Assembly (NCBI GenBank): GCA_963700895.1 | Contig: CAVOZI010000016.1 | Span: forward strand, 558,001 to 622,000 | Source: Anderseniella sp963700895 | GTDB taxonomy: Bacteria > Pseudomonadota > Alphaproteobacteria > Rhizobiales > Aestuariivirgaceae | Direction of reading: 5' to 3' | Length of the DNA stretch: 64,000 bases | Part shown: in pieces, positions 54,816-63,052 of the stretch | Numbering within the stretch: the stretch's first letter is position 1 | Layout: each line of letters opens with the position of its first letter | Program-made: the position numbers and the translations under genes | The notes under the pieces: model-generated | What the model was told of the DNA's origin: nothing | The model's input: the letters and a program-made list of their open reading frames with translations, nothing else | Database searches by the model: none

Positions 54816-55122
54816 CCGATCAGAGTAGCGACAAGTGCAGGCCGCGCAAAGTCACGATCTGATGGCGCATGAAACAGTCGGAGTTGGAAAGAAGTGGCCC
54901 CGGCGCTACCGTTGGCGGCATGGAACTATGATGTCTTTGTCGGGTCTTGGCTGTGTGAAAACGCCTCCGGCGCGGGCGTTGGAGCTGGGACTGTCGGTTT
55001 GGGGGGGCTTGGAGACTGCTTTTCTCGGGAAACGGTTGAGAGTGACGTCCTGACATCCCGATCAAGGCACACGCGGTGGCTGAAGCGGCTTGAAGGCCGG
55101 GATTGGGGCGTTGAGGCGCCTG
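54816..55122. other. Intergenic containing the right end of an IS remnant
   Basis: 307 bases after the cyclase. From about 54949 a run starting GGCTGTGTGAAAACG resembles the terminal inverted repeat of IS1182-type elements, and the sequence from there to the transposase is presumably element DNA. The first 130 bases hold no feature I can support. Confidence 0.5.
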
Positions 55123-56160
55123 TCACGCCCTGATGGCCGCCATCAGCGGCTTGATGCCGATGATGTTGATGACCCGCGTCAGATTGTAGGCCAGCACGCT
55201 CAAGGCCATCTCGGTGCGGACATTCTTGAGGCGCTTCATCAGGAAGTGGGTTGCACCCATCCACATCTTGATGGTCCCGAACGGGTGTTCGACCGTCTCG
55301 CGGCGCTGGCGCATGGCTTGCGGGTTCTCATCGAGGCGCCGCTGCACCGCTTCCAGGACCTCTTCGTGCTCCCACCGGGTGACCACCCGGTGTGTGCTTT
55401 GAGTGCAGCGGGTCTTCAGCGCGCAGGTCCGGCACTGCTTCGTCTCATATCGCCTGAGATTGAGACCATCGCTTTGCCGCTTGTGAGAGACGAACGGCAG
55501 CGTCTGGCCAGCAGGACAGACATACACGTCGTGTTCAGCCACGTAGCGGAAGTCCTGTTTGCCGAACTGCCCCTTGGCCATCAGTCCGGACGTCACCGGC
55601 TTGGGCAGCGTGACGGTCACATCGATCTGGCTGCATTCGAAGAATCTGCTCGGAGTTGAAGTATCCCCGGTCGGCGACAACATCCAGTTCCTCAACGCCC
55701 AATGCCTGCTTGGCTTTTTGCGCCATTGCCACCAGCTGTGCACGGTCGCTGCCGGTCTGCACCACATCATGAGCAACAATCAGATGATGGTCAGTCTCCA
55801 CTGCGGCTTGAACATTATAGCCGACCACCCCTGAGCCTCGGCCACTGGTCGCCATCGAGCGGGCATCAGGATCGGTCAGCGAGATCTGCCCGTCCCCTGC
55901 CTCTTGCATCTGTTGTTCGAGCGCCCTGAGACGGGCCATCTCCTCGCGCAGCCTGGAGATCTTCTCATGCAGGCGGTCGACACGCGAACTGATCGCAGCG
56001 GTTGGGTCCTGGCGGTCGGCGGTGTCGAGTTGATGCAGATAGCGTGCGACGCTGTCCTCGATCTGTTGCATGCGTCGCGCCATCTTGGCCGTGGTGAAGT
56101 TCCGGTCCCGGTTGTTGACCGCCTTGAACTTCGACCCGTCCCCGCTCGATTGTTTTGGGA
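54949..56160 (-). mobile_element. Truncated IS1182-like insertion sequence
   Basis: Right end marked by GGCTGTGTGAAAACG near 54949. The transposase gene occupies 55123 to about 56155 on the minus strand. The left half of the element, including the start of the transposase and the second inverted repeat, is missing: homology stops abruptly near 56155, about 40 bases before a TPR gene on the other strand. Confidence 0.7.
55123..56155 (-). pseudogene. IS1182-family transposase remnant
   Basis: Translation from the truncated end starts at GDGSKFKAVNNRDRNFT and carries LDTADRQ, GYNVQAAVETDHHLIVAHDV and DRGYFNSEQIL, all family motifs. One extra base near 55640-55643 shifts the frame; the second frame continues as IDVTVTLPKP to the end (ALSVLAYNLTRVINIIGIK). 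Roughly 150 N-terminal residues are absent, so it cannot transpose. Confidence 0.8.
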
Positions 56161-56196
56161 TGCAAGGCCAGGGCCCAACCCTTAAGATAAGGCTGC

Positions 56197-56793
56197 ATGA
56201 ACAAGGCCTTCGAGAACTGCGCAAGAACTTTCGCCCAGGCGGCCGCTACGGGTCAGTGGGAGGTTGCCGAAGCCGCTGCACGCAAGCTTGCCGGGCTCCA
56301 GCCTGACAATGCCTCGCTGCACTACAATCTGGGGCTGGTGCTGAGACGCCGTGGCCGGGAGATGGAGGCAACGGCGGCGCTGAATGAGGCGCTTCGACTT
56401 GACCCCGGCCACCACAATGCACGTTTTGAGCTGGGTTGCGCGCTGATTGAGACGGGCGATCTTGCAGGTGCCGCTACCTGCCTTGACGATTATCTGAAGG
56501 CCAGCCCGAAAGACCTCGACGCGCGGTTGAATGCCGCTCGCATTGCCTTGAGGCTGGGCGACCTCGACAGTGCCGGGGAGCATCTCGGCCACTTGCCGCT
56601 AGAGAACGGCGATGTCCACCTGCTGAGGGCTGAACTGGCGCGGGAACGGGCCGACATAAACGCCATGCGGCATCACCTGGCGGAGGCGGTGAGGCTTGAA
56701 CCGGCGCAGAAGCCGGCTGCACTCAAGCTCGCGAACCAGGGGCCCGCAGGCCGCCTGCCGCTGGACAGCAGGAAACTCTTTGCATCGAGTTAG
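56197..56793 (+). CDS. TPR-repeat protein
   Basis: 198 aa with four to five tetratricopeptide motifs (LQPDNASLHYNLGLVLRRRG; LDPGHHNARFELGCALIETG; SPKDLDARLNAARIALRLGD). No signal peptide; a protein-interaction scaffold of unknown partners. It begins about 40 bases beyond the truncated IS and ends four bases inside the convergent hypothetical gene. Only the standalone ORF supports the start at 56197. Confidence 0.75.
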   Translation: MNKAFENCARTFAQAAATGQWEVAEAAARKLAGLQPDNASLHYNLGLVLRRRGREMEATAALNEALRLDPGHHNARFELGCALIETGDLAGAATCLDDYLKASPKDLDARLNAARIALRLGDLDSAGEHLGHLPLENGDVHLLRAELARERADINAMRHHLAEAVRLEPAQKPAALKLANQGPAGRLPLDSRKLFASS

Positions 56794-57495
56794 GTCCTGC
56801 TGGCGCGGCGTACCTTGCGGTAATGGCCGGGGTCGGTCTGCAGCAGATCCTGTTCCTGCCTGTGAAGCTCGATGTCAGCGTCCGACATGGGCGTCCATTC
56901 GAGCTGCATCTGTTCGCGCCGGAACGGAATGCCTTGCGCCACTGGCGTACCGCGCGCCAGCACGCCTTCGAACTCCGCGTCAATCCAGTGCGCTGGAAAG
57001 TGCACGAAGCCGGATGAGTAAGCGTCCGTATCGACGACGCCTGCAAAGCTGCGAAACGGCAGGTCGGGCCGGTTGAGCGGATGGGTGAACAGCATCGAAA
57101 CGCCCGGCTCGGTCTCGATGGTCCAGAAGTTGTTAAACTTCACCACGAAGTCCGTGTCCGCCTTGCCGGGCATGCCGGTTGCCTGTTCCGGAACGTGCAC
57201 CCCTATGGGCGAGCGCGTCTGGCGTGAGTGGGCAGATCGTGGCAGGTCCCGACTGCCAGAAGAACTCGCCACCACGCACTTCAACGTCGCACGGCAGCAG
57301 GAACAGCACACCGGTCTGCATCGCGTCGAGCATCGGTGCGCAATGCTTCAGCGTGCGCACTTCAAGGCCGTCCAGCACATCGCTTGCGGCTTTCGACGGC
57401 ATTTGCTTCAGCCAGTCGGGCAGAGACTGCGCAGCCGGCAGTGGCCGCAGCAGAAACGGCTCGTATTCCGGCAGGCATCTGAAGATGAGGTTCAT
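56790..57495 (-). pseudogene. Conserved hypothetical protein in the Pot-like operon (one frame break)
   Basis: About 234 aa if one extra base at about 57208-57216 is ignored: frame one holds FRCLPEYEPFLLRPLPAAQ and AMQTGVLFLLPCDVEVRGGE, frame two VVKFNNFWTIETEPGVSMLF and HPLNRPDLPFRSFAGVVDT. Both halves look conserved. I recall similar proteins (DUF6065-like) of unknown function in marine alphaproteobacteria and phages; identity is uncertain. It follows the permease gene by nine bases and is probably the last gene of the operon. Confidence 0.65.
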
Positions 57496-57504
57496 TGGAC
57501 CGTG

Positions 57505-58344
57505 TCAGGGCTGCTTGCTGCGCTGCTTCGCCAACACGTAAGCGACCGCAAAACCCACGGTCAAGATGATGAACATGACCCCGATGGCATTGATCATGGG
57601 CGACAGGCCAAAGCGCATCCGGGCACCGATCTCGGTGACGAGTGTCCACGACCCGCCGATGGAGAAGAAGGTGGTGTTGTAGTTCTCGATCGATTGCAGG
57701 AATGCGATGACCGCTGCCGTCGCCATGGTGGGATACAGGAACGGCAACGTGATGCGGCAAAAAACGAAGAAACTCGACGCGCCGAGGTCAAGCGCGGCCT
57801 CCTCCTGTGTACGATCCTGGCGCTGCAGCCGCGCCATGAACAGCAACATGCAGTACGATGCGATGAAGGAACTCTGCGCAATTGTTGCGGTCAACAGGCC
57901 TGCGTCCACGCCGAACACGTCACGCCAGAAGATCATCGTGGTGACGCCAAGGATAATGCCTGGTGTCAGCACCGGTGAGACCAGCAGCGTGTAGAGCAGC
58001 GTGTTGGCGCGGCTCTCAAGCCGGGTCAGCAACAAGGCGCCGGCCAGCCCCAGAGGGATGGAGATCACGATGACGCCAGCGGCTATCATCAGCGAGTGCC
58101 ACAGGCCCTCCATCATCCTCCTGTCCTCGATGATGGCCGGAAACCACTGGAGCGTCGTGCCCTGCCAGTCGGTGATCGACGGCGTGGGATTGGCGTTGAA
58201 CGCCGCAAAGACCATGATGATCAATGGCAGGAACATGTAGGCGAAGAAGAGCACGAGGTAGCCGTTGAGGATAACCGGCGCCAAGTCTCTTCTCGCACTT
58301 GCGGCGGCTCGCTGGCTCGTCCTGTCCAGTGCCAGCGTGCTCAT
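57505..58344 (-). CDS. ABC importer inner-membrane permease (PotC-like)
   Basis: 279 aa. Six membrane helices and the EAA loop EEAALDLGASSFFVFCRITL, which couples to the ATPase. Typical for spermidine/putrescine-type binding-protein-dependent importers. Overlaps the PotB-like gene by four bases. Confidence 0.92.
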   Translation of the reverse strand: MSTLALDRTSQRAAASARRDLAPVILNGYLVLFFAYMFLPLIIMVFAAFNANPTPSITDWQGTTLQWFPAIIEDRRMMEGLWHSLMIAAGVIVISIPLGLAGALLLTRLESRANTLLYTLLVSPVLTPGIILGVTTMIFWRDVFGVDAGLLTATIAQSSFIASYCMLLFMARLQRQDRTQEEAALDLGASSFFVFCRITLPFLYPTMATAAVIAFLQSIENYNTTFFSIGGSWTLVTEIGARMRFGLSPMINAIGVMFIILTVGFAVAYVLAKQRSKQP

Positions 58345-59558
58345 CTTGCAATCTCCCGGATGCCAACCTTGAACACGCTCATCATGACCAGGATGAAGAC
58401 GATGCAAGCCGCAAGCAGCAACACCGAATAGGCGGCGCCGATGTTCCAGTTGGAGGCCTCGAAGAAAGCGCGATAAATGACCTGGCTGAACCAGTCCGGA
58501 TGCAGGCCGCGACCGACGATTTCCGGAACGGCGATGGAGCCGGCGGACAGCATGAAGGTCATGATGGCGCCCACTGCGATGCCTGGCTTGGCATGGGGTA
58601 GGACTACCCTGGTGTGCACCTTCCAGACCGATGCGCCAAGGTCGCGCGCAGCCTCGATCTGGTTTCGGTCGAGCGTTTCGATGGTGTTGTAGATGGGGAA
58701 CACCATGAACAGGATGTAGGCATAGACCATGACCGCGAAGACCGCCCCGTTGGAGGCAACGAACCGGAAGCCTTCACCGGCCGCGAGGTCGATAACGCCG
58801 AGCCAGCCGAGCGCGGCATTGAGCAGTCCCTGCTTCTCGAGAATCATGACCCAGGCAAAGATGCGCAGCAGCTCATTGATGGCGTATGGGATGACGAGCA
58901 GCAGCATAAGGACCATTGCCTGGTTGCTGCTGGAACTTTGCGCCGCCGCATAGGCAACCGGATAGCACACCGCAAAGCACAGCAACGTCACGCACACTGC
59001 ATAAAGCAGTGTCATGCCGAAGATGGTCGCGTGGATATGGCTGATGCCGGTGAAGTTCTTCAGCGACAGGCCGGTGTTTTCCTCCGCCTGCCGCTTGGCC
59101 TCGCGCTCACGGGCCTCAAGGTCGGCAACTTGCAACTCGACCTGCAGCTTGCGGGCTTCAAGTTCCACGATTCGCGCGCCTGGATCAGCGGCATCGGCGC
59201 CTGCCTGGGTGCCGGGTGACGGCAGGCCGATCGTGGGGGATGGCAGCCCGGGTGAAGGCATCAATGACGGTGACGGCAGCGAAGTAGAGGGCGAGGACGG
59301 GCCGGCTGTGCCCGGCTGCGCGGCGTTCTGCTGGCTCTTCAGGCGGTCGAGATCCAGATTGATGGTGCCAAGTTCGGCATAGGCCCTGTCCAGATCGGCG
59401 AACAGCTGTGCTGCCTCGCCGCCACGATCCTGATAGGTGAATGCACGTTTCACCATGGTCAGTTGCGGCAGCACGATCAGCGCGCCGATCCAGAACGCCA
59501 CCAGCGCAATCAACACACCGGTAAGCGGACGGCCAAAGCTTGCAATCAGCCTATTCAC
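58341..59558 (-). CDS. ABC importer permease (PotB-like) with a large periplasmic insertion
   Basis: 405 aa, about 100 longer than usual. After TM1 (about 12-34) come a charged helix (47-77), a proline/serine-rich tract (81-120) and a second heptad-like helix (128-162; IVELEARKLQVELQVADLEA) before the normal fold resumes at TGISHIHATIFGMTLLYA. The EAA loop is IEAARDLGASVWKVHTRVVL. The insertion lies in the first periplasmic loop and could touch the binding protein. Overlaps the ATPase gene by eight bases. Confidence 0.9.
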   Translation of the reverse strand: MNRLIASFGRPLTGVLIALVAFWIGALIVLPQLTMVKRAFTYQDRGGEAAQLFADLDRAYAELGTINLDLDRLKSQQNAAQPGTAGPSSPSTSLPSPSLMPSPGLPSPTIGLPSPGTQAGADAADPGARIVELEARKLQVELQVADLEAREREAKRQAEENTGLSLKNFTGISHIHATIFGMTLLYAVCVTLLCFAVCYPVAYAAAQSSSSNQAMVLMLLLVIPYAINELLRIFAWVMILEKQGLLNAALGWLGVIDLAAGEGFRFVASNGAVFAVMVYAYILFMVFPIYNTIETLDRNQIEAARDLGASVWKVHTRVVLPHAKPGIAVGAIMTFMLSAGSIAVPEIVGRGLHPDWFSQVIYRAFFEASNWNIGAAYSVLLLAACIVFILVMMSVFKVGIREIAR

Positions 59559-60657
59559 GGGCCAGCTCTCCGGATCGCATGACCATTGCGTCCTCGCCGG
59601 AAAAGCCCAGCCGGTAGCTGCCGGTCAGATCGGCAGGAAGTTCTGCGTCGTTGGTCAGGTGGACACTGATTGGCAAACCTGCTGCCCGGGCATGAAGGTT
59701 GACAAAGGGCCCTTCCAGGTCACGCCGTTCGATCTGCACGTCGATCTGGTTGGCCGGGCCCTTGCCGCGCCGGGACTTCAGCAACTGGACCCGCTCCGGC
59801 CGGATCAGCAGGATTGCGTCATCGCCGCGCGCAAGGCCGTGACGGTTGAGGCCGACAAGCTTGCCGGCGGGCGTATCAACTGCCGCCATTCCGCGTTCCA
59901 CCTCGACCACCGTGCCGCGCAGGATGTTCTGTTCGCCCACGAAGGTGGCCACGAATGGCGAGGACGGGCTGGAATAGATCTCGTCGGTGGTGCCGACCTG
60001 CTCGATAATGCCCTGATTCATCACCGCAACGCGATCCGACATGGTGAGCGCCTCGCCCTGGTCATGGGTGATGTAGACAAAGGTGACGCCGGTCTGGCGC
60101 TGTATCTGCTTGAGTTCGGCGCGCATGTGCTGACGCAGCTTCAGGTCAAGCGCCGAGAGCGGTTCGTCGAGCAGTAGTACGGCCGGCTCAACCGCGAGCG
60201 CTCGTGCAATGGCAACGCGCTGCCTCTGACCGCCCGACAGTTGCCCTGGCGTCTTGAGTGCCTGCTCTTCGAGTGCCACCATTCGCAGCAGCTCCATGGC
60301 GCGTTCGCGGCGGGCTGCCCTGGCAATCCCTCTGGCCTCCAGCCCGAAGGCAACGTTCTCCCACACGCTCATCAACGGAAACAGCGCGAGGTTCTGGAAG
60401 ATCAGGGCAGTGGGGCGCTCATTCGGCCGGATGCCCAACATGGATTTCCCGCCGATCAGCACGTCGCCGGTGGACGGGGCGAGAAAGCCCGAGATCATCC
60501 GCAGGATGGTTGTCTTGCCACAACCCGACGGGCCGAGGATCGAGAAGAACTCGCCTGCCCGTATCAGCAGATCGGTCGGTTGAACGGCGACGAAATCGTT
60601 GAACCGCATCGAGCAACCCAAAAGCTCGATGTCCTGTCCATGCATCAGGGTCGTCAT
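59551..60657 (-). CDS. ABC importer ATP-binding protein (PotA-like)
   Basis: 368 aa. Walker A GPSGCGKTT, signature LSGGQRQRVAIARAL, Walker B AVLLLDEPLSALD, and the H-loop YITHDQGEALTMSD. The C-terminal TOBE region (about 250-368) is typical of the PotA/MalK subgroup. ATG 60657 follows an upstream GGCATGACGACCC region; the 87-base gap from potD is usual. Confidence 0.93.
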   Translation of the reverse strand: MTTLMHGQDIELLGCSMRFNDFVAVQPTDLLIRAGEFFSILGPSGCGKTTILRMISGFLAPSTGDVLIGGKSMLGIRPNERPTALIFQNLALFPLMSVWENVAFGLEARGIARAARRERAMELLRMVALEEQALKTPGQLSGGQRQRVAIARALAVEPAVLLLDEPLSALDLKLRQHMRAELKQIQRQTGVTFVYITHDQGEALTMSDRVAVMNQGIIEQVGTTDEIYSSPSSPFVATFVGEQNILRGTVVEVERGMAAVDTPAGKLVGLNRHGLARGDDAILLIRPERVQLLKSRRGKGPANQIDVQIERRDLEGPFVNLHARAAGLPISVHLTNDAELPADLTGSYRLGFSGEDAMVMRSGELARE

Positions 60658-60744
60658 GCCATTGTTCCCTGTCTGAAAGGCATTTGCCGGCCGCAACCTT
60701 GATTGTGCCGCGGCCGGCCGGGTGTCTTCAATCCGTCAACGCGA

Positions 60745-61863
60745 TCAGGCGTTGGTGATCATGTCGACATATTGCTGGCGCATCGGGGCGAACCACGGTG
60801 TGTCAGCCTGCCACCACCACAGGTTGGCCAGGTTCTCCGCGTTGTAGACCTCGTTGAACTGCCGCTTGTAGTCGTCGCCGGCATGGTCGGCAGCGCCCTT
60901 GACCGCCGAGTTGTAACCGGTGTTGGCGGACATCATGCCGGCCATCACCGGATCAAGCATGGCATTGATGAAGGCATAGCCCTGCTCGACGTTCTCGGCC
61001 CCTGAAGGCATGCCGACCGAGTCCATCCAGGTGATGCCGCCTTCCTTCGGCATGGCGTACTTCCAGGCCGCGTCTTCGCGGTTGAGCAGCAAGCCGGTGG
61101 TGTCCCAGGTCTGACCGATCTTGGCGCCAGCCTGCTTGAAGGCGTTGGTTGCCTCGGTGGCATTGTTCCAGAAGGCTGCAACGTTCTTCTTGCGGTCGAT
61201 GACGAACTGCGCGCAGGCTTCCCATACACGCTTGGCGTCTTCTTCCGACTTGTAGACGTCCATCATGCGGTTCGACTTCAATTCGCCGATGGCGTCGAGG
61301 TAGAGACCAACGCCCATGATGACCGACTTCTGGCGGAAGGCAGCCTTGCCCTCGGCTTCCGGCATCCACAGCGAGCCGAACGACACTTCACTCAGCGGCA
61401 TGTCCTTCGAGTTGTAGGTAATCGCCTCGGTGCCCCAGTTGAACGGCAGCAGCATGCGCTTGCCGCGGTAGGTGGCGCCCAGCTGGACCGAGTTGCGGTA
61501 CATGGAGTTGATCAGGTTCGAGATGTTGGCCTTGCTCTCGTCGATCGGCTGCAACAGGTCGTCCGGGTAATAGTTGTTGCCGTTGGTCACCGACGGGAAA
61601 ATGACGTCGAAGCCCTTGCCACCGGCTGCCTTGAGCTTCTGCTCTGCTTCGTCGTTCGAGCCGTAGGTGGACAGGTTTACCTTGATGCCGGTGTCCTTCT
61701 CGAACTTCTCGATCATGTTCTGCTGAACGTAATCGCCCCACGCGAACACGTTGACCTGGCCAGACGATGCCAGTGCATCAGGTGCGCGCAATATGGCCGG
61801 CGCGGCAAGCGCCACTGCGCCTGCAGCGGTTGTTTTCAGGATTTGACGGCGGGAAACGCTCAT
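60745..61863 (-). CDS. ABC importer periplasmic binding protein (PotD-like)
   Basis: 372 aa. A Tat-type signal with twin arginines at 5-6 (VSRRQILKTTAAGAVALAAP), then a type I binding-protein fold (VNVFAWGDYVQQNMIEKFEK; VIFPSVTNGNNYYPDDLLQP). Binds polyamine-like or amino-compound substrates. First gene of the Pot-like operon potDABC plus the hypothetical gene. Confidence 0.9.
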   Translation of the reverse strand: MSVSRRQILKTTAAGAVALAAPAILRAPDALASSGQVNVFAWGDYVQQNMIEKFEKDTGIKVNLSTYGSNDEAEQKLKAAGGKGFDVIFPSVTNGNNYYPDDLLQPIDESKANISNLINSMYRNSVQLGATYRGKRMLLPFNWGTEAITYNSKDMPLSEVSFGSLWMPEAEGKAAFRQKSVIMGVGLYLDAIGELKSNRMMDVYKSEEDAKRVWEACAQFVIDRKKNVAAFWNNATEATNAFKQAGAKIGQTWDTTGLLLNREDAAWKYAMPKEGGITWMDSVGMPSGAENVEQGYAFINAMLDPVMAGMMSANTGYNSAVKGAADHAGDDYKRQFNEVYNAENLANLWWWQADTPWFAPMRQQYVDMITNA

Positions 61864-62141
61864 TGGTTCTCTCCACGATTTCTCTGCACGGGGATGTGCA
61901 CGGAAAAGGGCGATATCCTGCGTTTTGCGCAGTCAGGTTACGGATCGGTGACAATTGCATGAAGCGCCGCTGCCGGGCGGCCCGGCACGCCTTCAGATGC
62001 AGCCTGTCACATGCTGGCTATCGGCCGCACTTGGTTATCCACAGCCCCTTCGCACAACCGTCATGGAAGCATTCAGCAACTGTCACAAACGCTCAATAGG
62101 TTCCGGCCAGCCAATCAGAACGACCCAGGGGAACCAGTCCA
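61864..62141. promoter_or_regulatory. Divergent promoter region potD / phnC
   Basis: 278 bases. Near potD lies a perfect hairpin TGCCGGG-CGG-CCCGGCA (61971-61987). Near phnC, four 7-base blocks at 11-base steps starting 62058, 62069, 62080 and 62091 read CCGTCAT, GCATTCA, CTGTCAC and GCTCAAT; the first and third resemble PHO-box half sites (consensus CTGTCAT). Control of phnC by PhoB is therefore plausible. Confidence 0.45.
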
Positions 62142-62996
62142 ATGGTCAAGGCCGTTGAAGTCCAGAACCTTTCCAAGACTTTCGGAAAGAACAAGGCCCT
62201 CAAGGGTGTGTCGGTTGCTGTCGGGCAAGGTGAAATGGTGGCATTGATCGGTGCCTCCGGGTCGGGCAAGTCGACCCTGCTGCGCCACATCGCAGGCCTG
62301 GTCGAGGCCGACCGCGAAGGCAGCAACGAGATCCGGGTCCTCGGCCAGACCATGCAGTCAGGCGGACGCATAAATCCCGAAGCCCGGCGCATACGGTCAA
62401 CCGTTGGCGTTGTCTTCCAGCAGTTCAACCTGGTGGGCAGGCTCAAGGTCCTGACCAACGTACTCACCGGCAATCTGGGCTCCATGCCGCGCTGGAAGGG
62501 TTGTCTTTCACTGTTCTCCACAGCCCAGAAGCAAGCCGCAATGGAGGCGCTCAAGCGCGTTGGCATCGAAGCACAGGCCATGCAGCGCGGTTCGACCTTG
62601 TCCGGCGGCCAGCAGCAGCGCGCTGCAATCGCCCGCACCCTTGTGCAAGGCGCAATAGTCCTTATCGCCGATGAGCCGATTGCCTCGCTCGATCCGTCCT
62701 CTGCCCGCAAGGTGATGGACATTCTCGCCGAGCTGAACAGGAAGGACGGCATTACCGTGCTCGTATCCCTGCACCAGGTTGAATATGCACTGAACTATTG
62801 CGCCCGCACTATCGCGTTGCGCCATGGCGAGGTCGTCTATGATGGCCCGTCAGAGGCCCTGACCCCGGAATTCCTCGGGGAACTCTATGGCTCGGAAAGC
62901 GAAGAACTCTTCCTGCCTGGCCTGGAAGCGCGCACGGCGAAGAAATCGAAGCAGTCGCGCACACCGTCCATGACACTCAACCCCGCAGCGGCCTGA
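62142..62996 (+). CDS. phnC: Phosphonate ABC importer ATP-binding protein
   Basis: 284 aa. Walker A GASGSGKST, signature LSGGQQQRAAIARTL, Walker B IVLIADEPIASLD and H-loop VSLHQVEYALNYC, the PhnC pattern. Followed 57 bases later by phnD. A C-terminal extension of about 30 residues after YGSESEELFLPGLEAR is rich in Lys, Ser and Thr and has no known role. Confidence 0.93.
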   Translation: MVKAVEVQNLSKTFGKNKALKGVSVAVGQGEMVALIGASGSGKSTLLRHIAGLVEADREGSNEIRVLGQTMQSGGRINPEARRIRSTVGVVFQQFNLVGRLKVLTNVLTGNLGSMPRWKGCLSLFSTAQKQAAMEALKRVGIEAQAMQRGSTLSGGQQQRAAIARTLVQGAIVLIADEPIASLDPSSARKVMDILAELNRKDGITVLVSLHQVEYALNYCARTIALRHGEVVYDGPSEALTPEFLGELYGSESEELFLPGLEARTAKKSKQSRTPSMTLNPAAA

Positions 62997-63052
62997 AGCG
63001 GGTCCTGCCACCTGTAATCACCAGCTTCAACAGAGCAACAAGGAGACGTTCA

